Positions 31,195 to 40,843 of a stretch of DNA of 64,000 nucleotides are shown piece after piece. Source of the DNA: Tritrichomonas foetus (taxonomy: Eukaryota; Parabasalia; Tritrichomonadida; Tritrichomonadidae); assembly GCA_001839685.1 (NCBI GenBank), contig MLAK01001104.1:74168-138167 (forward strand). The letters run 5' to 3'. Position 1 is the first letter of the stretch; every line of letters begins with the position of its first letter. The notes beneath the pieces are model-generated. The model ran no database searches and was not told the DNA's origin. It worked only from the letters and a program-made list of their open reading frames with translations. Both the position numbers and the translations under genes were made by a program.

Positions 31195-32142
31195 ATGTTT
31201 GCAGCTCTTCTTTCCTTCGCTGTTTCAGTGGTAATTGCTCCACACGAAGAAAAATCATTCGTCGCATGGATGCGTAACAACAACCAATTCTACAATGGTG
31301 AGCAATACCAATTCCGCCTTGGTGTCTATCTTAGCAACAAGCGCATCATCGAATCCCACAACGCCGCCACCTTCAAGATCGGCCTCAACAAGCTTGCCTG
31401 CCTCACACCATCTGAATACAAAGCCCTCCTTGGTCGTAAGACACCAAACTTCAAGCGCACTGCCATTGTCAAGGACCTCAAGAGCGTTAAGGCTCCAGAA
31501 AGCGTTGACTGGCGTGAAAAAGGAATCGTCAACCCAGTTAAGGACCAATCTGCCTGCGGATCATGCTGGGCCTTCGGTACAGTTCAAGCTTGCGAATCTG
31601 CCTATGCTTTAGCCACAGGAAAATTATTATCATGCTCAGAACAAAACCTTGTCGACTGCGTTACATCATGCGCTGGCTGCTCTGGTGGTATGGAATCCTA
31701 TGCACTTGATTACATCCTCGAAAGCCAAGATGGCTGGCTCATGGGCGAAGATGACTATCCATACGAAGCTGTCGAAGGATCCTGCAGATTCGATAAATCA
31801 AAGGGAATTGTCCAAATCAAATCATACGCTCACGGAAAAGAAGGTGATGAAGACTACCTCAAGACACTCTCATCACAAGGTGTTTGCGATGTCGCCATCA
31901 ATGCTGGAAGCTACTCTTTCCAACTCTACACATCCGGAATTTATGATGAACCATCCTGCTCATCATACCTCCTCAACCACGCTGTTGGCCTTGTTGGTTA
32001 TGGTACAGAAAACGGTGTTGACTACTGGATCGTCCGTAACTCATGGGGACCAGCATGGGGTGAAGCCGGTTACATCCGTATGAGCCGTAACAAGGACAAC
32101 CAATGCGGTATTGCCTCAGATGCCCTCCAGGTCTATGCTTAA
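31195..32142 (+). CDS. Papain-family (C1A) cysteine protease
   Basis: This is a 315-residue secretory or lysosomal preproprotease. A signal peptide (about 1-15) is followed by an I29-type inhibitory prodomain (about 20-95; FVAWMRNNNQFYNGEQYQFR then FKIGLNKLACLTPSEY). The mature enzyme starts near residue 98 (KAPESVDWREKG). Catalytic residues are all visible: Q118 of the oxyanion hole and C124 in QSACGSCWAFG, H262 in LNHAVGLVGYG, N282 in VRNSWGPAWGE. Six or more further cysteines fit family disulfides. The length equals other trichomonad cathepsin-L-like enzymes. Codons end far more often in C than in neighbouring genes (AAG, AAC, CTC, ATC), indicating strong expression. The stop is followed by ATAAA. 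Confidence 0.97.
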   Translation: MFAALLSFAVSVVIAPHEEKSFVAWMRNNNQFYNGEQYQFRLGVYLSNKRIIESHNAATFKIGLNKLACLTPSEYKALLGRKTPNFKRTAIVKDLKSVKAPESVDWREKGIVNPVKDQSACGSCWAFGTVQACESAYALATGKLLSCSEQNLVDCVTSCAGCSGGMESYALDYILESQDGWLMGEDDYPYEAVEGSCRFDKSKGIVQIKSYAHGKEGDEDYLKTLSSQGVCDVAINAGSYSFQLYTSGIYDEPSCSSYLLNHAVGLVGYGTENGVDYWIVRNSWGPAWGEAGYIRMSRNKDNQCGIASDALQVYA

Positions 32143-32482
32143 ATAAACTGACGAATTTATTAATAATTTTTTTTTTTATTCTTTTCTCTATTTTAGTCTT
32201 TTTTGGAAGTAATCATTTAGATTTTTTCTTCGGTTTTGATTGAAAAAGTGAAAAATGGCAAGGATCGAAAAAGCATGCCAGAGAATCGGATCATCATCAT
32301 TCGAATATTGTTTAAACGAATTGTGAAACATAAGCAATCTTTGATGCCTCATTTTATTATCGAGAACAGATGTACTCACTCACTGTGAGATCGCTGTAGT
32401 TGATAGAAAAGATAGAGAATGAATGTAAACAATACTTTATAAATAATAAACAAAATCTCTAATCGCGAGAGAATGGAAATCA
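32143..32482. other. Convergent intergenic region
   Basis: AT-rich 3' spacer between the protease and the USP-like gene; nothing recognised. Confidence 0.6.
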
Positions 32483-34519
32483 TTACTTGGATAGATGATA
32501 ATTTTCATGTGGGTATTGAACAATCATATATTTGAATTTTCCACTCGTCCAGTCTCTTTTTGGTACTTTTTTTTCATTCTGTATATTTTTGTTATATTTC
32601 AAGTAAATCTTCTGTTCGATATTTAAATATGATTTCACGTCTTCTCGTAGTCCCGAAATGTCCTGGCCGTCTTTTAAAGGATATGTAAAACGAAGCTTTG
32701 CATCTGGAAAGTCAAAGAGTATATCATCTTTGGATATTTTCTTTTGAATTCGTAATATTTTTACTGAGTACTTTTCAATAATATCAATAAGTTTTAAGTT
32801 ACAATCAATTTCTTTGAAGAAGTTTGATCCAGCGTCAAAATACATGAGATAAAGCGGTCTCTCATTAATGGAATCTCTGGCTTGACTAATGAGATCATCA
32901 ACTGTGTCTTCGATATCGATTGTTTTTTCTACTGTACCCAGCATTCTGAATGTTCCTTCAGTTTGATATATTGGGATTTCTACTTTTGCTATATTACTGG
33001 GATTTTTATCATTGATTGAAATATTGAACTTCATTGGATTAAATTTACTCAAACTGAATTGTTGGATGAGTTTATCCAAAGAACAATTTTCAGATAATTT
33101 ATATAATTTTTTTTTCAGCATGAAGAAGATGTAGATTTGTGATTCGTCTTTCACATGTAGCATTTTTCTACAGAATGTTTCCGCATAATCTTTTATATCT
33201 CTGATTATTTGACATTTTAAGAAAATTCCTTTAAATTCGATTTTCAAATCAGATAATTGAAATCCAACTTTCACTTTTTTAGCATTTTCGATTTGAGAAT
33301 CATTGAAAATGCGCATCTCTTTTCGCTCAAATATTGCAACGACATTATTTTCAGCGAGAGAGGGTGTCCCTTTTTCATAATCAACCCCATCCACTAAAAA
33401 ACGATAACGAAGTTTAACTGAATACTTATTTTGCCATTCGATTTTTAATTCATTGACTGCAGTTTGATAACTGTTTTTCGCTTCGACCGTAGTTTCATAA
33501 ACAGTTTTCATTATTTTCGCATCGAAGAATCTTGCTTTCATAGGTTTTTTACATATTTCATTCAAAACATGATCAAGCGGTGAGGACTCTGAATCACAAA
33601 CAATTGGATCCTCGTCAGACGAGCTACCTATTTCAAAAGTATTTCGTGACTTTGAAGTATTTCCTGTTGCTAATGAGTTCAAATTAGATGATCTAATATT
33701 TGTTTTCAATCCTAAATTCTCGATTTTAATCAATTTATTATTTTGTGTAGCGTTGTTCAGATTTGAGGGTTTGTTGTAGATGTCATCACTCTTGATTTTT
33801 GGTAAATACTGAGTATTTGAAATTTTGATGCGTTGAAAATTGACAGGTCTTCTAATGAAATTCACCATATCGAGGTCATTTATATAGGCGATAAGTTCAA
33901 TTGGTGATGCTTCATCAAGTGATGTTAAGGAAGCTTGTTCAGGTGATATTTCAATGACAGATGTATCATTTATACTAATCCAGCCTGTTTTATCACGGAG
34001 AGTGATATGATAATGACAGCCACCAATCAGTTGGACGAATGAATATAATATGTATGGCCGGCCGTAGACATCTAATTCGTCATCGATTTTTATATGGTAT
34101 TGATTTTGCGGGCTTATTTGGAAAATTAAAACTTCTTTTGAATTATCAAATATATCGATATTGGATAAAATCTCATGAGTCGAAATATCTGATGGAATTT
34201 CTATAAGATCAGAAATACTGGCTATCTTTTCGAATAATTGTGGCGATTTGGTGATTAAAATTCTGATGAAACTAAATATGTTGGAAAATATAATAGGATC
34301 GATTCCTAATAAACTAATCAAATGGTCTGCTGTCACTGAATTGTCTGTAGTTTTCATTTCTTGGGAAATTCTCGTTAATATTTTGATAAATTCATCATTC
34401 TGATTTTCATTTTGAAGCGAGTCGATAAACGGATTAAGATGCATGAACAATTGAAGAGTGCAGCCTATCTGGCTTGTAGATCTCGGATTGCGTATTCCCC
34501 CAGCCAGAAATTTAGTCAT
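32483..34519 (-). CDS. USP-family protein without the catalytic cysteine (probable pseudo-deubiquitinase)
   Basis: The first ATG is at 34519-34517 (the frame opens only at a GTG one codon earlier), giving 678 residues. Residues 8-31 align with the USP cysteine box: GIRNPRSTSQIGCTLQLF against 'GLxNxGxTCYxNSxLQxL'. Ser16 stands where the nucleophilic Cys should be, Gln replaces Tyr, and Gly-Cys replaces Asn-Ser. Residues about 155-192 align with the His box: LYSFVQLIGGCHYHITLRD, keeping His169, then GWISINDTSV with Asn184-Asp185. Only about 190 residues separate the boxes, too few for a full fingers subdomain. The remaining 450 residues look like serial ubiquitin-like folds, as in USP7/USP47 relatives. 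A role as non-catalytic ubiquitin binder is inference. An additional out-of-phase frame upstream (34512-34718) is probably chance. Confidence 0.75.
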   Translation of the reverse strand: MTKFLAGGIRNPRSTSQIGCTLQLFMHLNPFIDSLQNENQNDEFIKILTRISQEMKTTDNSVTADHLISLLGIDPIIFSNIFSFIRILITKSPQLFEKIASISDLIEIPSDISTHEILSNIDIFDNSKEVLIFQISPQNQYHIKIDDELDVYGRPYILYSFVQLIGGCHYHITLRDKTGWISINDTSVIEISPEQASLTSLDEASPIELIAYINDLDMVNFIRRPVNFQRIKISNTQYLPKIKSDDIYNKPSNLNNATQNNKLIKIENLGLKTNIRSSNLNSLATGNTSKSRNTFEIGSSSDEDPIVCDSESSPLDHVLNEICKKPMKARFFDAKIMKTVYETTVEAKNSYQTAVNELKIEWQNKYSVKLRYRFLVDGVDYEKGTPSLAENNVVAIFERKEMRIFNDSQIENAKKVKVGFQLSDLKIEFKGIFLKCQIIRDIKDYAETFCRKMLHVKDESQIYIFFMLKKKLYKLSENCSLDKLIQQFSLSKFNPMKFNISINDKNPSNIAKVEIPIYQTEGTFRMLGTVEKTIDIEDTVDDLISQARDSINERPLYLMYFDAGSNFFKEIDCNLKLIDIIEKYSVKILRIQKKISKDDILFDFPDAKLRFTYPLKDGQDISGLREDVKSYLNIEQKIYLKYNKNIQNEKKVPKRDWTSGKFKYMIVQYPHENYHLSK

Positions 34520-34801
34520 CACATTTGATTTGAAAGAAAAGTGACAGAAAGGAACCTATCATGATGACATGATTGATTTCATTTTCAGATGAAATAAATG
34601 ATATCCTATATTGAAACAGTTTAGAAATTTCTATTGAATGTATAATTTCAATAATATGCAGAGAGAAACTTAATATTTGCCATTCCACTTTTTTAGATGA
34701 TTTTCGAGACATTTTCAATCACTATGACCAATTAATCATTTAAAAACCAATATTCAAAATTAAAATTTTACCCGGAAGAAAGTATTTCCTTTCTTTGCAT
34801 A

Positions 34802-35548
34802 ATGACAGTGAAGACTCCAAAAGGTTGGGAGCATCCTTACCCAGAGCTCCAAAGCAGATTAATTATTGAACAAGCAATAATTAAAAAACATAAAAATGTT
34901 CGTGCACTTGTTATCACAGACATTCATATAGGCTATTATCATGACTATGATAATGACCGTATGGAGTTTTTAAAACATTTGACAGAAGTCATTCAAAAAG
35001 AGAATCCAACTGATGTTTTTATCTGTGGAGATTTAATTCACCATTCTCGTGAATTAAAAGATAAACAAATGTTTTTCAGTCTTTTTAGAGAATTTGAGAA
35101 ATTTAAAATCCCATTTTGGATTATTCCTGGAAATCATGATTTTTTTGTCAAATTTATTGAGTGCTGCTTTAATGAATATAAAGGAAAATATGTTCATCCA
35201 ATTGAATGTGATATTTTAATAGCAACTGATAAAAAAAATAAACATAAAATAGCCTTTGCTCATGATTTTCGAATAATTGGAAATGGGCATCGTCGTCCAG
35301 GTGTGAAATGGTGGTTCACTTATTGTAAATCACAAAAGAAAGATTTTCCTGAAGGCATTTATTTTATTTGCGGACATGTTCATCAAGATTTTGATATATT
35401 CGAAGAAAATTTGAGCACACTTTCTCCATTTTGTCCATCATGGAAGAATTACAGATATGGAATTGTTTCTTTCGATAAAAAGCATGGTTTTACATTTAGG
35501 ACAAATGAAGAAAATTCTAATATAAGATACTTCAATAAAATACAATAA
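34802..35548 (+). CDS. Calcineurin-like metallophosphoesterase
   Basis: The 248-residue cytosolic protein has all five metal-binding blocks of the superfamily in order: DIHIGYYHD (D-x-H), FICGDLIHH (GD), IIPGNHDFF (GNHD), an FAHDFRIIG block that supplies a His, and CGHVHQDF (GHxH). These residues coordinate the two-metal centre, so the enzyme should be catalytically competent. The substrate cannot be deduced. The compact single-domain form and absence of a signal peptide suggest a cytosolic phosphatase or phosphodiesterase close to prokaryote-like UDP-diacylglucosamine pyrophosphatase/YfcE-type folds rather than PP1/PP2A. It is divergent from the USP-like gene with a 280-base spacer holding both promoters. 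Confidence 0.88.
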   Translation: MTVKTPKGWEHPYPELQSRLIIEQAIIKKHKNVRALVITDIHIGYYHDYDNDRMEFLKHLTEVIQKENPTDVFICGDLIHHSRELKDKQMFFSLFREFEKFKIPFWIIPGNHDFFVKFIECCFNEYKGKYVHPIECDILIATDKKNKHKIAFAHDFRIIGNGHRRPGVKWWFTYCKSQKKDFPEGIYFICGHVHQDFDIFEENLSTLSPFCPSWKNYRYGIVSFDKKHGFTFRTNEENSNIRYFNKIQ

Positions 35549-36026
35549 CAATTCTAACTCTTTTTGATGAAAACTAAATCATTATCCCTTCTTTTTTAAA
35601 AAATGTATATTTTCTCAGAACTAAAATATTGTAAAACGTTCATATATATTTTAAAATACTTTAATTGACATTTTTTCGCCATTAAATTTACCAAACTAAT
35701 ATATATGATAATATTTGATAGTATAATCACTTCATGGTTAACGAACATAACTTTCTGCAATTGTTATGACTTTCATGGGCATAGATTTTTGAAATTGCAA
35801 TACATTCTTGAATAATCAGGATCCTAAATAATCAATAAAAAGGATTGCTCAATCAATGTATTTTACTCTTTTGTTGATTTTATTTCATTTTTTTTTTTTT
35901 TTAATAATTATTGCACCATGACTACAAGATTTTCGAACAATATAGCCCTTTATATATTATTTGGCATAATGCATCAATAATATACCTAAATAATTACACA
36001 AAAGAAAGAAATGGTAATCAAGAACG
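35549..36026. other. AT-rich intergenic region
   Basis: 3' flank of the metallophosphoesterase gene; includes a T-rich homopolymer near 35888. Nothing else recognised. Confidence 0.55.
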
Positions 36027-37563
36027 ATGCTAAGACAAATCTTTGATAATATAATTAAATATTGCAAAGAAGCAATCTCAAATATACATCCAAAGGCTTG
36101 CGTTTATTTATGAAATATGTATGAATGTGGTTTACATGTCAAAGTAAATGGGGATGAAGCCATTGAATTACATTAAAAATTAATTAAATAAAATGACCCT
36201 GGTAGTTATACATGATTTGGTAAAATGTATCAGGAAAGAAGATTTATCATAAACAATGATAAGAAAGCATTCAAGAATTTCAAGAGAAAATTGGAATTAG
36301 AAGACAATGATGTTAAATAGTATATTGATATCCAAGGTCTTGGAGCTGACAAAAATGTTTACAAACGATTAAAGCTGATACAAAAAGCCAGCGAAAAATC
36401 CAATATCTCAACATGCTTTCTTGATATGTGCTATTATTATGGATATGGTATGGAAATATCCTATTCTAAAGCTTGTGAAATATTTTGATGACGAAGCACT
36501 TTTCTATCTGGGACAGTTTTATATTGAAGGAAGAGGTGTCTCCAATACATGGATGAAGTATCAGTAGGGAATCTCAAAAGGTTTTTATGCAATTTCACAA
36601 TATGTACAGCTTTTTGAAGATAACCATAAAAAATTCCTCGATGAAGTAATCGAACTGTTGACTCTTGGGGTTGAATACAAACACCATCAATGAATTTATT
36701 ACACACAAGGAATAGGTGTTCAAAATAATCAGAAAAAGGCTATAGAACTTTTGAAAATGGCTTCAAAATTAGGCAATGGCAAAGCACATGAGGCATTAGG
36801 TGTGGAGAAAAACTACAAAAAGGCTTGTCATTATTTAAAAAAGGGCATGGATAAAGGAGAATCATGTGCAGATGGCTAAATGGGCCGAATGTGTTTGTGT
36901 GGTGAGTATGTTTTAGAAGATCATGTAAGTTTTATTTGATTTAAAAGGCAACCAAACTTTGTTGTGCCACAGTTTATATTTGCAAGATAGGTAGTATGTA
37001 TTATAATGGTGATGGAACTAAGAAAAATTGAGAAAAAGCAGCGAAATTTCACACAAGCAATTAAGTAAAAAGAGGAAAACGATTTGTTACATTTTGGGAG
37101 CAATGAATGAAAATGGTGATGGGGTCAAACCAGATTTCGATCAAGAGAGAAAATATTACGAACTTGCAGGTGACTCCGATAATCATGATGGATATTATAA
37201 ATTAGGACAAATGTATCTCACTTTTTTGGGGAGAGGAGTCAAGAGAGAAATCAAAATAAGAACTAAATATTTTTAGATAGCTCACTTTTTTGGGTATTTC
37301 TTATTATAAAGGGCTAGGTGTTCACAATGATTACTAAAATGGCTGCAAATCTGTTCAAACTCGCTATAGATTTATATTGATCTGATGTTTATTTTTATCT
37401 TGCAAAATGTGATGAAAAGGGAAATGGAATTCGTCGAGATGAGGTGGCAGCATTAAAATACTATCAAAAAGCTCAAGAACAAGACAAAAAGGAAGATGTA
37501 ATACTTGAGGGATTAGAAGAGTCTGAATCATTTCAAATAAATTTAAAAATTTTCAATAAATGA
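36027..37563 (+). pseudogene. Decayed Sel1-repeat protein
   Basis: From an ATG at 36027 a single frame reads Sel1-like repeats but is broken by TGA, TAA, TAA, TGA and TAG within the first 310 bases. Recognisable blocks include NMYECGLHV, FGKMYQERRFI and MCYYYGYGMEI. Downstream, in changing frames, come LFYLGQFYIEGRGV, YYTQGIGVQNNQKKAIELL, IGSMYYNGDGTKKN, NENGDGVKPDF and YLAKCDEKGNGIRRDEVAALKYYQKA. The last frame ends at the TGA at 37561. Sel1 repeats form a helical solenoid used as adaptor in ER quality control and signalling. Several frameshifts and stops of all three kinds show it is dead. An intact relative lies at 39081. Confidence 0.85.
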
Positions 37564-37987
37564 TCATAATACTGATATTAATCATTTGGCTTTATTGTCA
37601 TTACTATTATTATAAATTTTTGCTGCAATCATATTGCTACAATTTTTGGTTCAGTGAAAATCAATTCACTAGTTGCAATTTGTTTTTAATGATAACAAGA
37701 AATACTAATCAACAAAAAAGAACTATTCAAGGTATAGTATTGAAAAATTACGATCTCCTTGAACTATCATCGTGATTATTATTCGGAAAATGTTAAACCA
37801 ATAGTAATCTAATTAAATCTGTGATTCCAAACAGATCATTATAGTTTTAAAAATACAAAACAGAATATAAATAGATAAAATCCCGACCACACATGCCTGT
37901 AAGTTGAGGAAATAAAACGAGCCGTTTTTTGACCATATTTTTAGCCATTATTGCGGTTTTTTTATATCATTTTGCTGCAATTTTTAA
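37564..37987. other. AT-rich intergenic region
   Basis: Spacer between the Sel1 pseudogene and the coiled-coil gene. The 71-codon frame inside lacks protein-like pattern. Confidence 0.5.
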
Positions 37988-38317
37988 ATGTCATCCAGAA
38001 ACACTTTTCATAATCCACCAACTGGAAAGCCCAGGAAAAATACATCTTCGCCTTCTTCGTTACGAAACCGCTCGACATTTTCCGTATCAAATGGAAATGT
38101 GACAGTCCCTCTTTCACAAACGCGCGAAGAACTAATTGTTCGTTACGAACAACTTGCAGACCAATATGCAGCATCCCTAAACGAGAGGGATGAGCTCAAA
38201 CGTCAGAAAAAGAATTTAGAATTAGAAGTCGCGTCAATAAATAAACAAAAAGCTCGCCTTCAAGAGCTTCTCGAGGATATAAAGTCAGAAAAAGCTGCCG
38301 CCAACAAGCCAAAATAA
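37988..38317 (+). CDS. Small coiled-coil protein, 109 aa
   Basis: The first 45 residues are Ser/Arg/Pro-rich and probably disordered. Residues about 46-105 form one long helix with heptad spacing (EELIVRYEQLADQYAASL, then LKRQKKNLELEVASI and KARLQELLEDIKSE), a clear coiled coil. It may be a cytoskeletal or scaffold component, but no family was recognised. Base composition is higher in G+C than the flanks, and the ATG and stop are clean, so I regard it as real. Confidence 0.7.
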   Translation: MSSRNTFHNPPTGKPRKNTSSPSSLRNRSTFSVSNGNVTVPLSQTREELIVRYEQLADQYAASLNERDELKRQKKNLELEVASINKQKARLQELLEDIKSEKAAANKPK

Positions 38318-38490
38318 GCAGAATCGGCAGAAACAAAATATTTATATCTTTATTTCCATAATAAATGTTTCTTCACTGCGAATGTTCGTTACTTTTTTAC
38401 TTTAATCTCAGTTTTCATAATTATCACATAAACAACAATCAAAGTAACTAAAATCTATGGAAAAAGACAAAATTCAGCGATCTTTCCAAA
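38318..38490. other. 3' flank of the coiled-coil gene
   Basis: Short AT-rich spacer leading into the minisatellite; nothing recognised. Confidence 0.5.
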
Positions 38491-39020
38491 AAGAAAGATA
38501 CATTTAGATAAAGAAATATATATTTAGACAAAGAAATATATATTTAGATCAAGAAATATATATTTAGATCAAGAAAGAGATATTTAGACAAAGAAATATA
38601 TATTTAGANNNNNNNNNNNNNNNNNNNNNNNNNNNNNNNNNNNNNNNNNNNNNNNNNNNNNNNNNNNNNNNNNNNNNNNNNNNNNNNNNNNNNNNNNNNN
38701 NNNNNNNNNNNNNNNNNNNNNNNNNNNNNNNNNNNNNNNNNNNNNNNNNNNNNNNNNNNNNNNNNNNNNNNNNNNNNNNNNNNNNNNNNNNNNNNNNNNN
38801 NNNNNNNNNNNNNNNNNNNNNNNNNNNNNNNNNNNNNNNNNNNNNNNNNNNNNNNNNNNNNNNNNNNNNNNNNNNNNNNNNNNNNNNNNNNNNNNNNNNN
38901 NNNNNNNNNNNNNNNNNNNNNNNNNNNNNNNNNNNNNNNNNNNNNNNNNNNNNNNNNNNNNNNNNNNNNNNNNATATATTTAGATCAAGAAATATATATT
39001 TAGATCAAGAAAGAGATATT
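38491..39020 (+). repeat. 20-bp minisatellite interrupted by a 365-base assembly gap
   Basis: On the left of the gap nearly six units of AAGAAATATATATTTAGA(CA/TC) lie in phase from 38491 to 38608. On the right about two and a half units continue from 38974, then decay. Variant units (AAGAAAGAGATATTTAGACA) recur on both sides, so the array almost certainly spans the gap and its true length is unknown. Confidence 0.92.
38609..38973. other. Assembly gap (365 N)
   Basis: Unsequenced bases within the tandem repeat; the gap size may be an estimate. Confidence 0.99.
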
Positions 39021-39080
39021 TCCAAAAATAAGATGATATTTACATAAAGATAAAAATATTTACAAGAAAATGGAAAAAGA

Positions 39081-40442
39081 CTATTGAATAAACTTTTGAA
39101 TATCGATTCCAGGAAGGTACAAGTCAGGAAAGACATTTTCATGTTTTCCAGCTTCTATTTTTGTCAATTCGGCAGTTAAGTAAGCTTCAACTTTCTTTTT
39201 AATTTCTGTTTTTTTCCCTTTTTTGGTCCAATTCAAAACCTCTTTCATTGCAGGAGGGAATTTCAAACGAGCGGCTCTTTTAATTAAATGAATGCCTTCT
39301 TTAACATCTTTCTCAATACCGTTACCAGTTAGATGTGCTAGCCCAAGATGATACATTGCTTCAGGATCGTTCAAATTTACAGCATTCTCCAAGAAATACC
39401 TAGATTGCCGTTGATTTAGTGGATCAGGATCAGCATCCAAAATTTGTGATAACTTGAAATTAGCTCTTGGATTTTTGGCTTTCGATGCTATGGATAAATA
39501 TTTTTTCTTTACATCAATATTAGTTTGACTCATAGCGAAATCTTCAGCAGCTTTTGCATGCCCATTATCTGCTGCGAGTTTTAAATATTTCAAGCCTTCT
39601 TTTTCATTTTTTATTGACATATTTTTAGAGTTGTAATTTTGTTGGGATAAATTTTCTTTTAACGCTTTTTTAAGCATCAATTTCGCATATTGAAATTGAG
39701 ATTCAATGTTTCCACGATCAGCCAGTTCTTTCTGAGTTTTAAGCATATTTTCATTCAAGAGTTTCTTCTTTTTATCGTATAAAGTTTGATAAAATTCAAC
39801 TTCATCGCTTTTTAAAGTCTTCAAAGTGGAAATTAGAAGTTTTAAATAATCTAAAGAGTTACTATCTATTTCCATTGCTTTTTTTAAATACTTTACACCT
39901 TCTTCTAAGTTACGTGGAACCCAATTTGAAAGAATCAAAATTTCGCCATAAAACAAAAGTGATTTGTATTCACCATTTTCTGCTGCACATTTAATTCTGT
40001 AAATGGCTTGATCAAATTCATCAAAGTCTTTCCCATAAAACTTGAGAAGTAATGCGGCAGCATATGTGGATCCATGATTCATGGCCATTTTTAGATAACG
40101 TGGATAGTTCTCATCATCGAGGGTATTCCCAAATAGACATTGCGCAATTGGATGGCCGTTGTTTGCAGCTATTCTTAAATTATTTTGCTTCTCATTTAAG
40201 TTTTGTAAAGTGTTTGCTTGCTGTATACAAAGTTCATATTGCGCGAAAACTTTCCCTTCGTTCGCTCGTTTTCTATTTAGGTCTTTTGATTTGTGCGGAA
40301 GAAGCGAATCTAATTGAGAATATAAAGAATTTGATAGAAAGTCGAGATCAGTGAACATAAGCGTACGTAATATCAGAGACTCAATATTGTTTTCGTTAAT
40401 GGCCTTTCCTTGGAAAGGGTTGAGGCGTTTGAGCAGATTCAT
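39081..40442 (-). CDS. Sel1-repeat protein, 453 aa
   Basis: Intact frame from the ATG at 40442. Sel1-like repeats (about 36 residues, 'A...LG.....G..V..D...A..WY..AA..G') are visible from about residue 85 to 415: AANNGHPIAQCLFGNTL, AENGEYKSLLFYGEIL, AADNGHAKAAEDFAM, PEAMYHLGLAHLTGNGIEKDV and IHLIKRAARLKFPPAM. There is no signal peptide, so it is presumably a cytosolic adaptor. It faces the decayed Sel1 gene across the minisatellite. Both belong to a family that is expanded in trichomonads. Partner and pathway cannot be deduced. Confidence 0.9.
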   Translation of the reverse strand: MNLLKRLNPFQGKAINENNIESLILRTLMFTDLDFLSNSLYSQLDSLLPHKSKDLNRKRANEGKVFAQYELCIQQANTLQNLNEKQNNLRIAANNGHPIAQCLFGNTLDDENYPRYLKMAMNHGSTYAAALLLKFYGKDFDEFDQAIYRIKCAAENGEYKSLLFYGEILILSNWVPRNLEEGVKYLKKAMEIDSNSLDYLKLLISTLKTLKSDEVEFYQTLYDKKKKLLNENMLKTQKELADRGNIESQFQYAKLMLKKALKENLSQQNYNSKNMSIKNEKEGLKYLKLAADNGHAKAAEDFAMSQTNIDVKKKYLSIASKAKNPRANFKLSQILDADPDPLNQRQSRYFLENAVNLNDPEAMYHLGLAHLTGNGIEKDVKEGIHLIKRAARLKFPPAMKEVLNWTKKGKKTEIKKKVEAYLTAELTKIEAGKHENVFPDLYLPGIDIQKFIQ

Positions 40443-40843
40443 TTTGGATTCGAATAATCTGAATTTGATAAGTTATGAAAAAGTCTGATTTTTGAAAAGA
40501 ATTTGAGAAAATTGATTTAGACGATGAATTTTATTGAGAATGACTGACCGCCTATTTCCAATTTTTTTTGAATAATAATTATTTTTTCTGTGAATATCCA
40601 AATTACATTACAATGCTTAATTAGCCAATCAATTGAAAAATTGACTAAAAATAATCAATCGCGAATTCAATATTTAATCTTAATGTGGAATATTCAGGAG
40701 TGAAAATACCAGATTTTGACGAATTAGATGACAACTAATTCGTCCATAATCAGTACTTATTTCGAATGAATCATAACATAATAATACCAGATCATGTTCA
40801 CAAAATCGGAAATAATATATTAATTTACTTACAAACATAAAAA
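40443..40843. other. AT-rich intergenic region
   Basis: Spacer between two minus-strand genes; nothing recognised. Confidence 0.6.

Noticed and set aside
34512..34718. Open frame just upstream of and overlapping the cysteine-less USP gene, considered as its missing N-terminal part
   Set aside because: It is in a different frame, contains no USP motif, and the Cys box already lies at the start of the called gene. No splice signal of trichomonad type was seen.
36027..36340. Alternative genetic code explaining in-frame stops in the Sel1 sequence
   Set aside because: TAA, TAG and TGA all occur within the frame and all three end intact genes elsewhere in the window; later frameshifts also show decay.
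38491..39020. CRISPR-like array
   Set aside because: Repeats are head to tail with no unique spacers, in a eukaryotic context; it is a simple minisatellite.
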